Notes: a model not told the origin generated them from the letters alone. A stretch of 11,116 nucleotides of DNA from Butyrivibrio sp. (GCF_024699075.1 NZ_JAILQF010000482.1:1-11116); one strand, 5' to 3'. Positions 1 to 7,605 are shown, counted from the first letter of the stretch. Numbers and translations are program-made.

Positions 1-1
1 T

Positions 2-721
2 GATCTTTCAGTCTCAGTTGATGAGATGCAGATCCTGCATAAATTAAATTTAAGTGTTAACCCCGGAGAGACTCATGTACTCATGGGACCCAATGGTGCA
101 GGTAAGTCTACACTTGGTAATACTCTTATGGGTAATCCCAATTATGTAGTAAATGAAGGTAAGATCTTTTTTGACGGACAGGATATAACAGATCTTTCTA
201 CAGATAAGAGAGCAGCTGCCGGAATGTTCATGTCATTCCAGAATCCTCTGGAAGTACCTGGAATATCACTTTCAGCTTTTATTAGAAATGCTCTTCATTC
301 ACAGACCGGTAAGCCTATTAAGCTCCTTGCTTACAAGAAGCTCTTAGAGTCTACAATGGAGCTTTTGAACATGGATCCTTCATATGCGGACCGTGATCTT
401 AACGTTGGATTTTCAGGTGGTGAGAAGAAGAAAGCCGAGATCCTTCAGCTTCTTATGCTCAGCCCTCGTCTTGCAATCCTTGATGAGACTGACTCAGGAC
501 TTGATGTAGATGCTGTTCGTACAGTTTCTAAGGGAATAGAGGAATATCAGAAGAGAGAAAATGGTGCGCTTATCATCATCACTCACTCAACTAAGATTCT
601 TGAATCACTTCATGTTGATCATACGCATGTTCTTGTAAAGGGTCAGCTTGTAGCATCCGGAGACGGATCACTTGTTGATGAGATCAATAAGAACGGATTT
701 GAGCGTTTTATCAAGGAATGA
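2..721 (+). CDS. sufC: SufC, Fe-S cluster assembly ATPase (5' partial)
   Basis: ABC-type ATPase of the SUF system; it binds SufB and SufD in the cytoplasm and uses ATP to reshape the SufBC2D scaffold on which Fe-S clusters are built. Numbering from the first visible codon (position 2), it has Walker A GPNGAGKST (29-37), a Q-loop in FQNP (79-82), the signature FSGGE (137-141) followed by a lysine run typical of SufC, Walker B ending LAILDETDSGLD (157-168) and the H-loop histidine in ITHS (195). The frame is open from position 2 to the window edge and reads DLSVSVDE before the first ATG at 26, matching the usual SufC N-terminus, so the true start lies outside and only a few residues are missing. 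It is the first visible gene of the suf operon, and the stop is followed within 4 bp by a tandem repeat array instead of by sufB. No membrane segments, consistent with a soluble SUF ATPase. Confidence 0.95.
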   Translation, partial: DLSVSVDEMQILHKLNLSVNPGETHVLMGPNGAGKSTLGNTLMGNPNYVVNEGKIFFDGQDITDLSTDKRAAAGMFMSFQNPLEVPGISLSAFIRNALHSQTGKPIKLLAYKKLLESTMELLNMDPSYADRDLNVGFSGGEKKKAEILQLLMLSPRLAILDETDSGLDVDAVRTVSKGIEEYQKRENGALIIITHSTKILESLHVDHTHVLVKGQLVASGDGSLVDEINKNGFERFIKE

Positions 722-724
722 TGT

Positions 725-1028
725 TTCGCTAATAAATATTTAGTAAGCTTATAAATAGATAACAGGTTTATAGATATTTAACAGGCATATAAATGCTTAG
801 CAAGCTTATAAATGTTTAGCAAGCTTATAGATATTTAACAAGCTTATAGATATTTAGCAAGCTTATAGATATTTAACAAGCCTATAGATATTTAACAAGC
901 TTATAGATATTTAGCAAGCTTATAGATATTTAACAAGCCTATAGATATTTAGCAAGCTTATAGATATTCAGCAAGCCTATAGATATTTAGCAAGCTAATA
1001 AATATTTAGCAAGTTTATAATTGTTTAA
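725..1028. repeat. 19-bp tandem repeat array, 16 units, between sufC and sufB
   Basis: Sixteen head-to-tail 19-bp units with consensus CAAGCTTATAGATATTTAR fill exactly 304 bp. Units 820-990 are nearly identical; the first units (725-800) and the last two (991-1028) have drifted. Two blocks of three units, 839-895 and 896-952, differ only at their final base, showing a 57-bp duplication. The main variable positions are the sixth base (T or C) and the last base (A or G). The unit contains TAG and TAA, and 19 is not a multiple of three, so every + frame is blocked and the array cannot encode protein. AAGCTT is self-complementary, so neighbouring units could pair weakly, but no strong hairpin is seen. 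There is no unique spacer, so it is a minisatellite and not a CRISPR array. Its effect on the suf transcript is unknown. Confidence 0.97.
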
Positions 1029-1034
1029 CAGGAT

Positions 1035-1050
1035 TATTCCTAATGGAATA
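1035..1050. promoter_or_regulatory. 16-bp palindrome upstream of sufB
   Basis: TATTCC-TAAT-GGAATA is a perfect 6-bp inverted repeat with a 4-bp centre, placed just after the tandem repeat and about 90 bp before the sufB start. It could be an operator or a small mRNA hairpin. The rest of 1029-1138 is AT-rich, and I see no convincing -35/-10 pair for a separate sufB promoter there. Confidence 0.35.
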
Positions 1051-1128
1051 TATCTTATTAAAATATATGGATAAGAACTATAGTTAATGTATTTAATATA
1101 GAGCAGAGATTATATCTGTTCATAGAAT

Positions 1129-1133
1129 GAGGA
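1129..1133 (+). promoter_or_regulatory. Ribosome binding site that sets the sufB start
   Basis: GAGGA ends 5 bp before the ATG at 1139. The upstream in-frame ATG at 1127 overlaps this motif and has no Shine-Dalgarno sequence of its own, so 1139 is preferred. Confidence 0.7.
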
Positions 1134-1138
1134 CTGAT

Positions 1139-2554
1139 ATGTTCGATGATATAAAGAAGTCAGTTGCTGATATCAATCAGTCAATGTACGACTTTAAAGA
1201 TGAAGAAACAGATAAAGACTTTTACCGAGAGGAAGCCGGATTTACCAGAGAGATCGTTGAAAAGGTTTCTAAGGAAAAAAATGATCCTGAATGGATGAGA
1301 GAGTTTCGTCTTAAATGTCTTGATATATACAATAATATGGAGATGCCTGATTGGGGCCCAGAAACAGATTCACTGGATATGGACCTTATTTCTTCATATG
1401 TAAAATCAAAAACAGGAATGCAGGGTAGTTGGGAAGATGTTCCGGACGATATCAAGAACACTTTTGAAAAGCTTGGTATTCCGCAGGCAGAGAGAGAATC
1501 TCTTGCAGGTGTCGGAGCCCAGTACGATTCTGAGCTTGTATATCATAATGTCAAAGATGAAGTTGCAGCTCAGGGCGTTGTCTATACAGATTTTGAAAGC
1601 GCTCTTCACGGCGAATATGCAGATATGGTCCGTGAGCATTTTATGAAGCTTGTTCCTCCTACAGATCACAAGTATGCAGCTCTTCACGGTGCTGTATGGT
1701 CAGGCGGATCATTTGTATATGTTCCAAAGGGAGTTAAGGTGGAGATTCCACTTCAGTCATACTTCCGTCTTAATGCAGCAGGTGCAGGACAGTTTGAGCA
1801 TACTCTTATTATCGTAGATGAAGGTGCAGATCTTCATTTCATAGAAGGATGTTCAGCTCCTAAATATAATGTTGCTAACCTTCATGCGGGCTGCGTTGAG
1901 CTCTTTGTAGGCAAGAACGCTAGACTTCGCTATTCTACTATTGAGAACTGGTCCAAGAATATGTACAACCTTAATACAAAGCGTGCCATCGTAGAAGAGG
2001 GCGGCGTAATGGAATGGGTTTCAGGTTCCTTTGGATCACATACATCATACCTTTATCCTATGACTATCCTTCAGGGTGATCATTCCAAGATGGAATATAC
2101 AGGTATCACTTTTGCAGGTAAGGGTCAGAACCTGGATACAGGTGCCAAGGTAGTTCATAACGGTAAGTATACATCTTCTGTTATCAGCACTAAGTCAATC
2201 TCTAAGGACGGCGGTATCGGAACTTACAGAAGTTCAGTTACCATTAATTCAGGTGCAAAGCATTCCAAGGCTGTTATATCCTGTGATTCACTGATGCTTG
2301 ATTCAATGTCAAGATCAGATACAATTCCTGGAATGGATATTCGTACCAATGATGCAGATGTAGGACACGAAGCTAAGATAGGCCGTATCAGTGATGATGC
2401 AGTATTCTATCTCATGAGCCGTGGTATCAAAGAAGAGGATGCAAGAGCCATGATCGTATCAGGCTTTGCAGATCCTGTATCCAAGGAGCTTCCTCTTGAA
2501 TATGCAGTAGAAATGAACAATCTGATCAAGCTTGAAATGTCAGGCAATATGTAA
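1139..2554 (+). CDS. sufB: SufB, Fe-S cluster scaffold subunit
   Basis: Scaffold protein of the SufBC2D complex, on which sulfur from SufS/SufU and iron are assembled into clusters. The product is 471 residues, the usual SufB length. Conserved landmarks, numbered from 1139, include the cysteine in EGCSAP (C238), a glycine-rich beta-helix core, the cysteine in ISCDSLML (C382), which lines up with the E. coli SufB cysteine needed for cluster formation, the HE pair in VGHEAKIG (H410, E411), and the C-terminal ELPLEYAVEMNNLI block typical of SufB. No key residue looks lost. The gene follows sufC after an unusually long 417-bp gap filled by the repeat array and precedes sufD by 76 bp. The start at 1139 rests on the GAGGA site; an ATG at 1127 would add four residues. 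Confidence 0.96.
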   Translation: MFDDIKKSVADINQSMYDFKDEETDKDFYREEAGFTREIVEKVSKEKNDPEWMREFRLKCLDIYNNMEMPDWGPETDSLDMDLISSYVKSKTGMQGSWEDVPDDIKNTFEKLGIPQAERESLAGVGAQYDSELVYHNVKDEVAAQGVVYTDFESALHGEYADMVREHFMKLVPPTDHKYAALHGAVWSGGSFVYVPKGVKVEIPLQSYFRLNAAGAGQFEHTLIIVDEGADLHFIEGCSAPKYNVANLHAGCVELFVGKNARLRYSTIENWSKNMYNLNTKRAIVEEGGVMEWVSGSFGSHTSYLYPMTILQGDHSKMEYTGITFAGKGQNLDTGAKVVHNGKYTSSVISTKSISKDGGIGTYRSSVTINSGAKHSKAVISCDSLMLDSMSRSDTIPGMDIRTNDADVGHEAKIGRISDDAVFYLMSRGIKEEDARAMIVSGFADPVSKELPLEYAVEMNNLIKLEMSGNM

Positions 2555-2630
2555 TTGAAGGATTATTGTGACATTCTGATATCGTGATAGTAGATCATGA
2601 TAAGTAGCGAAGTTAGATGCGAGGTAACCT

Positions 2631-3791
2631 ATGAATATAGATATGAGAGTTAATGAGCTTCCGGCTAAAACATACAGGTGGCTTAAATTAAACGGTGAAG
2701 ATATAAGTGAAAAAGATATTTCTTTTTCCAAATTTTCCATGGAAGCAGTCAAGGTTCCTGAAGGTGTGAGCCTTTCAGAGAATGTTGATGCAAGTGAAGC
2801 TGAGAGCGTATTTGCTCCTTCTCATGAAGCAAATTTAAAAGCAGATGAGGGACTTGTAGGTCCCAATGGAGACACTGCTCCAAATCATGCCGGTCAGATA
2901 GTAAGAACTGGTATGGGATCAGGAGTGGACGCCCTTTTGGAAAGTGCCGGAGTAAAGGCAAGTGTGGTTAAGGCTGTAGAAGGAACAAAGACTTTGGAGC
3001 CTGTAATGTTCCACGATCACCTTGAAAAGGGTAAGAGCACTATAAGCCGTCAGGTAATTATAGTTCCTGATGATGCAGAGCTTACAGTCATAATGGATTA
3101 TGATTCTGATGCTGATGCAGAAGGAATTGAAGCAGTAAGTACTAAATTTTATGTAGGCAGTAATGCTATTCTTCATCTTGTAAAGGTTCAGATGCTTGGC
3201 AAGAAGGTCAGACATTTTGATGATCTTGGCGGCGTTGTAATGGATAACGGCAAGTTTGATCTTGTTGAGATGGAGATGGGTGCTTCCAAGGCTTATGTTG
3301 GCGCTTATGTAGGACTTTTGGGAAAAGAAGCTGTTTCAGATAACAATACAGGATTTCTTGGTACAGATGACCAGTTCTATGACTTTAATTATGTTGCAGA
3401 GCAGCGTGGCAAGAAGACAGAATCCATGGCAACCTTCAGAGGAATTCTTGATGGAAATGCTACTAAGAACTGGAGAGGCTCACTTGATTTTTGTGAGAGT
3501 TCAGCAGGAAGCGTTGGAGATGAGCAGGAGGATACACTTCTTCTATCTCCCGGAGTTATCAACAGGTCAATGCCTCTGATCCTTTGTAAAGAGGAGAATG
3601 TTGATGGAAGACATGGTGCAACTATTGGCCAGCTTTCTGATGATATGCTCTTTTATATGGAGACAAGAGGAATCGATAAGGAAAGCGCTAAGAAGATAAT
3701 GGTCCGTGCAAGGCTTGATTCAGTTGCACGTATGATCCCTGATGAGGATCTTAGAAATAAGGTTGCAGTATATCTTGATGGAATACTGTAA
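2631..3791 (+). CDS. sufD: SufD, Fe-S cluster scaffold subunit
   Basis: Partner of SufB in the SufBC2D complex; the SufB-SufD interface is where the nascent cluster forms. The product has 386 residues, somewhat shorter than enterobacterial SufD (about 420). The family C-terminus is clear: RHGATIGQL (H328 matches the conserved SufD histidine in the HGAT motif), then LFYMETRGI and a helical tail. Residues 55-95 are a variable, probably flexible insert rich in Ala, Glu and Asp, and about 115-310 carry the beta-helix core. The ATG at 2631 is preceded by GAGGT (2621-2625) with a 5-bp spacer. It lies 76 bp after sufB and directly before sufS, in the expected clostridial order. Confidence 0.93.
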   Translation: MNIDMRVNELPAKTYRWLKLNGEDISEKDISFSKFSMEAVKVPEGVSLSENVDASEAESVFAPSHEANLKADEGLVGPNGDTAPNHAGQIVRTGMGSGVDALLESAGVKASVVKAVEGTKTLEPVMFHDHLEKGKSTISRQVIIVPDDAELTVIMDYDSDADAEGIEAVSTKFYVGSNAILHLVKVQMLGKKVRHFDDLGGVVMDNGKFDLVEMEMGASKAYVGAYVGLLGKEAVSDNNTGFLGTDDQFYDFNYVAEQRGKKTESMATFRGILDGNATKNWRGSLDFCESSAGSVGDEQEDTLLLSPGVINRSMPLILCKEENVDGRHGATIGQLSDDMLFYMETRGIDKESAKKIMVRARLDSVARMIPDEDLRNKVAVYLDGIL

Positions 3792-3807
3792 GTAAAGGTC
3801 AATGGTT

Positions 3808-3812
3808 GGAGG
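3808..3812 (+). promoter_or_regulatory. Ribosome binding site that sets the sufS start
   Basis: GGAGG ends 4 bp before the ATG at 3817. The in-frame ATG at 3802 lies just upstream of it and has only a weaker AAAGG before it; the protein begins like other SufS proteins (MKAEDFRKDFPIF) when started at 3817. Confidence 0.65.
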
Positions 3813-3816
3813 CAGT

Positions 3817-5034
3817 ATGAAGGCAGAAGATTTCAGAAAAGATTTCCCGATATTTGAGGGAAATGATTATATATATTTTGACAACGCGGCTACATCTCAG
3901 AGGCCGCAGGCGGTAATGGATGCGGTAACTTCTTTTTATCAAAAGTCTAATGCCAATCCTCTTCGCGGACTCTATGACTGGAGCGTTGATGCTACAGATC
4001 GTTATGAACATGCAAGACAGAGAGTAGCAGATTTTATCGGTGCTAAGAAGAGCTGCGAGATCGTTTTTACCAGAAATACTACTGAATCTATGAATCTTCT
4101 TGCTTACAGCTATGGCCTTAAGAATATCAATGAAGGCGATGAAATCGTAATCACAGTAATGGAGCACCACTCCAATATTCTTCCCTGGCAGATGGTATGC
4201 AGACAAAAGGGTGCAAAGCTTGTATGGCTTGAGCCTGATGAAGAAGGTGTTATATCAGAACAGGAATACAGATCCAAGATCACAGACAAAGCAAAGATAG
4301 TATCAATAGGTCATGTATCTAACGTACTTGGTATTACCAATCCTGTTAAAGAGATAGCTGAATATGCCCACCAAAAGGGTGCTATAGTTATAGCAGACGG
4401 AGCACAGTCTGTGCCTCATATGAAGGTTGATGTAAGGGATCTTGATGTAGATTTCCTTGCTTTCTCCGGACATAAGCTTATGGCTCCTATGGGAATCGGC
4501 GTCCTTTATGGAAGAGAAGAGCTTCTTGAAGCTATGGATCCTTTCCTTACTGGTGGAGAGATGATCGAGTATGTTACAAGAGACTCTGCTACATGGGCAG
4601 AGCTTCCTCATAAATTTGAAGCAGGTACTGTTAATGCTGCTGATGCTGTAGGCCTTGAAGCTGCAATTGACTATCTTGAGAAGGTCGGATATGACTTTAT
4701 CCAGTCACAGGAGAAGCATCTTACTCGTCTTCTTATGGACGGAATGAGCGAATTGTCGTATATTAAAATATATGGATCCAAGGATCCTGATAAGCATTGC
4801 GGAATTGTGACATTTACTATGGACGGCGTTCATCCTCACGATATATCTTCAGTACTTAACGAAGACCGTGTGTGTGTAAGAGCAGGCCATCACTGTGCAC
4901 AGCCGCTTATGCAGTTTATCGGCGCAGGCTCAACGGCAAGAGCCAGCCTCTATTTCTATAATACAGAAGAAGAGGTTAAGAGATTTTTGGAAGTATTAAA
5001 AGGCGTCAGAAAGGTTATGGGCTATGGAGATTAA
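3817..5034 (+). CDS. sufS: SufS, cysteine desulfurase (PLP-dependent)
   Basis: Converts L-cysteine to L-alanine, holding the sulfur as a persulfide on its active-site cysteine and passing it to SufU. The product is 405 residues, normal for group II desulfurases. Visible landmarks numbered from 3817: FDNAATSQ near the N-terminus, the EHHSN block with the cofactor-stacking histidine, IADGAQS with the aspartate that contacts the PLP ring nitrogen, SGHK with the PLP lysine (K220), and VRAGHHCAQP with the catalytic cysteine (C360), followed by RASLYFYNTEEEV. All catalytic residues are present. The gene begins 25 bp after sufD and its last codons overlap sufU by 11 bp, indicating translational coupling of the desulfurase with its sulfur acceptor. 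Confidence 0.96.
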   Translation: MKAEDFRKDFPIFEGNDYIYFDNAATSQRPQAVMDAVTSFYQKSNANPLRGLYDWSVDATDRYEHARQRVADFIGAKKSCEIVFTRNTTESMNLLAYSYGLKNINEGDEIVITVMEHHSNILPWQMVCRQKGAKLVWLEPDEEGVISEQEYRSKITDKAKIVSIGHVSNVLGITNPVKEIAEYAHQKGAIVIADGAQSVPHMKVDVRDLDVDFLAFSGHKLMAPMGIGVLYGREELLEAMDPFLTGGEMIEYVTRDSATWAELPHKFEAGTVNAADAVGLEAAIDYLEKVGYDFIQSQEKHLTRLLMDGMSELSYIKIYGSKDPDKHCGIVTFTMDGVHPHDISSVLNEDRVCVRAGHHCAQPLMQFIGAGSTARASLYFYNTEEEVKRFLEVLKGVRKVMGYGD

Positions 5035-5470
5035 GCAGCTTTATCGCGAGATCGTTAACGAACACAATTTAAGCCCCTTGCATAAGGGAGTTATGGAGAA
5101 TCCTTCTCTTAAGCTTCGCGGAGTTAATCCTTCATGTGGAGATGACATTACTTTGCAGCTTAAGGTAAATGATAAAGGCATTATTGAAGATGCCATGTTT
5201 GACGGATCAGGATGTGCTATATCACAGGCATCTGTAGATATGATGGCAGACCAGATCATCGGCAAGAACAAGGATGAAGCTATTAAGCTTGCATCTACTT
5301 TTATGGGCATGATTCATGGTGATGTCACTGATGAAAAAGAGATAGAGCAGCTTGATGAAGCTGCAGCACTTCAGGATGTGTCTCATATGCCTGCGCGTGT
5401 TAAGTGCGCAGTTCTTGGCTGGAAGACCATGCAGGAGATATTGGAGCACCCTGAAAAGAGCGAAAACTGA
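5024..5470 (+). CDS. sufU: SufU, zinc-dependent sulfurtransferase
   Basis: Accepts persulfide sulfur from SufS and delivers it to the SufBCD scaffold, the Gram-positive counterpart of SufE. The 148-residue product has the SufU zinc ligands in order: C38 and D40 in NPSCGDD, C64 in GSGCAIS, and C128 in RVKCAVLGW. The 20-odd residue stretch between the second and third cysteines that distinguishes SufU from IscU is present (the region around residues 90-120). Length matches the family. The ATG lies inside the end of sufS (11-bp overlap), with AAAGG about 9 bp upstream. No SufE or A-type carrier is in the window, so SufU appears to be the only dedicated sulfur carrier of this operon. Confidence 0.95.
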   Translation: MEIKQLYREIVNEHNLSPLHKGVMENPSLKLRGVNPSCGDDITLQLKVNDKGIIEDAMFDGSGCAISQASVDMMADQIIGKNKDEAIKLASTFMGMIHGDVTDEKEIEQLDEAAALQDVSHMPARVKCAVLGWKTMQEILEHPEKSEN

Positions 5471-5508
5471 TATACATTCTATAAACTAATACGGAAGTAA
5501 AGTAAGGA

Positions 5509-6054
5509 ATGGCTGATTCTAATATTACTAAAAATGCCCTTGCGACATCTTTAAAAAACTTAATGAGGGAAAAGCCTTTCGAAAAGATCAGTGTATCGGA
5601 TATATGCGATGCCTGTGGAATGAACCGTAAAAGTTTTTATTATCATTTCAAGGACAAGTATGATCTGGTCAATTGGATCTTTCTTGTGAGTTTTCTTGGA
5701 AAGATGGATATCGACGATTATGAAACCGGGTGGGATGCACTTAAGGATATCTGCCACAGGTTTTATGAAGACAGGGAGTTTTACAGGGCTGCACTGAAAA
5801 TCGAAGGCCAGAATTCTTTTCATGATTATGTGATCGAGTCCATACGTCCTATTATGTATCTGTATATTAACGATATGATAAAGGACAATGATCTTAAGGA
5901 TTTCTTCGTCACCTTCTATTGTGATGCCTTCCTTTCAGCCATTACAAGATGGCTTTCTGAAGGTATGCAGATGAATGACGAGGAGTTTGTTGGTAAGCTC
6001 AAAGTTATAAGCGTAGGTCTTGCCAAAATAGTAATAAGAGATGAAGAAAAATAA
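5509..6054 (+). CDS. TetR-family transcriptional regulator, DhaS-like
   Basis: A 181-residue DNA-binding regulator. The helix-turn-helix spans about residues 26-46 (KISVSDICDACGMNRKSFYYHF), with the characteristic TetR-family FYYHFKDKYDL ending. The C-terminal half resembles the TetR_C_8 type found in DhaS-like regulators, rich in aromatic and acidic helices; its ligand cannot be read from the sequence. The gene starts 38 bp after sufU on the same strand with no terminator between them, and the first terminator follows its own stop, so it is probably the last gene of the suf transcript. The AAGGA before the ATG is immediately adjacent with no spacer, and a GGAAG sits 11 bp away, so translation may be weak. 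Many relatives start with the same MADSNITKNAL, which supports this start. Confidence 0.88.
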   Translation: MADSNITKNALATSLKNLMREKPFEKISVSDICDACGMNRKSFYYHFKDKYDLVNWIFLVSFLGKMDIDDYETGWDALKDICHRFYEDREFYRAALKIEGQNSFHDYVIESIRPIMYLYINDMIKDNDLKDFFVTFYCDAFLSAITRWLSEGMQMNDEEFVGKLKVISVGLAKIVIRDEEK

Positions 6055-6086
6055 AAAGCAGCAATTAACGACTTGCTGCTATTTTT
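6053..6086 (+). terminator. Intrinsic terminator of the suf-tetR operon
   Basis: A perfect 8-bp stem, AGCAGCAA (6057-6064) and TTGCTGCT (6073-6080), with an 8-nt loop, is followed by ATTTTT. It overlaps the TetR stop codon, and an A-run precedes it. Confidence 0.88.
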
Positions 6087-6134
6087 ATGTTATGATAATA
6101 CGAAATAAATGATATTATGTATTAGATTATATAA

Positions 6135-6155
6135 AGAGAAAACGGGGATTTCTCT
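6135..6155 (+). promoter_or_regulatory. Hairpin in the leader of the diguanylate cyclase gene
   Basis: AGAGAAA (6135-6141) and TTTCTCT (6149-6155) form a perfect 7-bp stem around a G-rich loop, ACGGGGA. It has no T-run, so it is not a terminator. It lies about 115 bp before the start codon and would be in the mRNA only if transcription begins upstream, for example from the weak TTATGA/TATTAT pair at 6090-6118. Confidence 0.35.
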
Positions 6156-6192
6156 AAAAGGATTTAAATATAAGGAATTACATCTTGTGACT

Positions 6193-6228
6193 TTGACATC
6201 AAAGTATATGCGGATATATCCTTTGATG
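6193..6228 (+). promoter_or_regulatory. Candidate promoter overlapped by an inverted repeat, before the diguanylate cyclase
   Basis: TTGACA (6193-6198), a perfect -35, is followed after 16 bp by TATATC (6215-6220), an acceptable -10. An 8-bp inverted repeat, CATCAAAG (6197-6204) and CTTTGATG (6221-6228), brackets the same stretch, with a nested TATAT/ATATA pair around GCGG. On DNA this looks like an operator covering the promoter; on RNA it would be a hairpin with a 2-nt bulge. The two readings are exclusive, because a transcript from this promoter would not contain the left arm. Confidence 0.5.
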
Positions 6229-6253
6229 CCTGCCATAACAGTATATTCCTTAT

Positions 6254-6261
6254 GGGGAGGG
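6254..6261 (+). promoter_or_regulatory. Ribosome binding site that sets the diguanylate cyclase start
   Basis: GGGGAGGG ends 8 bp before the ATG at 6270. An in-frame ATG at 6252 overlaps the motif and has no site of its own, so 6270 is the start. Confidence 0.8.
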
Positions 6262-6269
6262 ATACTAAA

Positions 6270-7592
6270 ATGGATTTGAACAATATTGAGGAGTATACAC
6301 CGGATTCTGTAACTGGTCTTTTGGCCGGAATGGTAGACCAGGTCTTTGTAGTTAATTCCTGTACTAACAAATATAAAAGAATAATAAGCCGCGGCTTCAT
6401 GGATGAATGCTTTAAAAAGACGGGCGATTATAATGATCTGCTTGAGAGAGTTTTTTTTCATATGAAGGACAGTGGTGAAAAGGTTGTTGATTCCTATAAG
6501 GTCTTTCTGGCTTCGTACGGAACTTATAATGATAAATATACAAGGCGCTGCAGGATCGATTTTAAGGGCGATAAGCATATAATTCAGATGACAATATATC
6601 CTTTAAAGGATACCTGCATTTATATATTTGTGCTTAATGAGCTTGATTATGAAGATTCAAATTGCGATATGATCGCATCAACCAAGGTCGATACTATTCA
6701 GAACACATATCTTTTTTCAATGTATATCGATCTTATCAAAAATACTACAAGTAGTATAAGTGTTACTGAAGTTTCCAGTGAGAATCTTCACTCAAACATT
6801 CTTTATACTGATTGGAGAATGATGATCGTAAATATGATCTGGCCTGATGACAGACCAAAGTTCCTTAAATGGACAGATCCTGAATATTTGAAAACTCATT
6901 TTGCTCCGGGACATTCAGCTTCTTTTGACTGTAAGATGCAGAATCTGGAAGGAGTTTTCATCTGGGTTAAGCTTATATTCAGCCGTTCTGAGACGAGCAA
7001 TGAGGATGACTTCCGCTTCGTATTTATGGTTCAGGATATTAATGAATCTATGGAAGCTATGAATTCATATCTTAAGAAATTTGAAGAGAAGGCATCAATA
7101 GATACTCTTACAGGAGTCTTTAATCACGGTCGCATAGAGACAGAGATAAGCAATGCTATCGAGGATATAAGGAAGGGTCAGGGACCTGCTTCCATAGCTA
7201 TTCTTGATATAGATTATTTCAAGGAAGTCAATGATAATTATGGTCATGCTACAGGAGATAAGACCCTTAAACGCTTCTCCAAAATGGTTAGTGAATACCT
7301 TGAAGACAGTAACTGCGTTCTTGGAAGATGGGGCGGTGAAGAGTTTGTAGCTGTATGCCACGACTCAGATCTTAGTAAGACACGTGACATCACAAGTGAC
7401 TTACTTGTGCATATAAGCTCAGAGAATTTTGGAAATGTCGGGACTATAACAGCCAGTATAGGAATAACTCAGCTTCTTGAAACAGATAGCATCAACAATG
7501 CTTTTGAGAGAATGGACAAGGCCCTGTATCAGGCCAAGGCTGATGGACGTAACTGCGTAAGGTCAAGCGACCAGCTTACAATTGCGAAATAA
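6270..7592 (+). CDS. Diguanylate cyclase with PAS-like sensor region (GGDEF family)
   Basis: Makes the second messenger c-di-GMP from two GTP. The 440-residue product has no membrane segments or signal peptide and is likely cytoplasmic. Residues about 15-125 and 145-258 look like two PAS-type sensor folds (the second ends in FVFMVQDINES, as PAS domains commonly do), followed by a helical linker about 257-276 and a GGDEF domain from 277. The domain has DTLTG (278-282), the metal-binding aspartate in ILDIDYFK (D313), and an intact active-site GGEEF (355-359), so it should be active. The allosteric I-site, RxxD shortly before the motif, reads DSNC here and is lost, suggesting no classical product inhibition. 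It is transcribed alone, between the TetR terminator and a strong terminator of its own. PAS assignments are weaker than the catalytic one. Confidence 0.93.
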   Translation: MDLNNIEEYTPDSVTGLLAGMVDQVFVVNSCTNKYKRIISRGFMDECFKKTGDYNDLLERVFFHMKDSGEKVVDSYKVFLASYGTYNDKYTRRCRIDFKGDKHIIQMTIYPLKDTCIYIFVLNELDYEDSNCDMIASTKVDTIQNTYLFSMYIDLIKNTTSSISVTEVSSENLHSNILYTDWRMMIVNMIWPDDRPKFLKWTDPEYLKTHFAPGHSASFDCKMQNLEGVFIWVKLIFSRSETSNEDDFRFVFMVQDINESMEAMNSYLKKFEEKASIDTLTGVFNHGRIETEISNAIEDIRKGQGPASIAILDIDYFKEVNDNYGHATGDKTLKRFSKMVSEYLEDSNCVLGRWGGEEFVAVCHDSDLSKTRDITSDLLVHISSENFGNVGTITASIGITQLLETDSINNAFERMDKALYQAKADGRNCVRSSDQLTIAK

Positions 7593-7605
7593 ATCTGAAT
7601 TTAAT

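Noticed and set aside
725..1028. CRISPR array or replication-origin iterons
   Set aside because: Units are contiguous with no variable spacers, and there is no replication gene nearby; the array sits inside a chromosomal operon.
1127..1138. Upstream ATG as the sufB start
   Set aside because: It overlaps the GAGGA site that serves the ATG at 1139 and has no Shine-Dalgarno sequence of its own.
2267..2400. SufB that lacks its key cluster-forming cysteine, suggested by FYLMSRG in place of the E. coli FYCLQRG
   Set aside because: The functionally important cysteine aligns with the one in ISCDSLML, which is present; the FYLM form is normal in Firmicutes as far as I know.
5041..5310. Antisense reading frames within suf, diguanylate cyclase and radical SAM genes
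   Set aside because: They lie wholly inside strongly supported genes, show no family features and have no convincing ribosome binding sites.
6055..6269. c-di-GMP riboswitch before the diguanylate cyclase
   Set aside because: None of the conserved blocks of the known c-di-GMP riboswitch classes is recognisable; only simple hairpins are seen.
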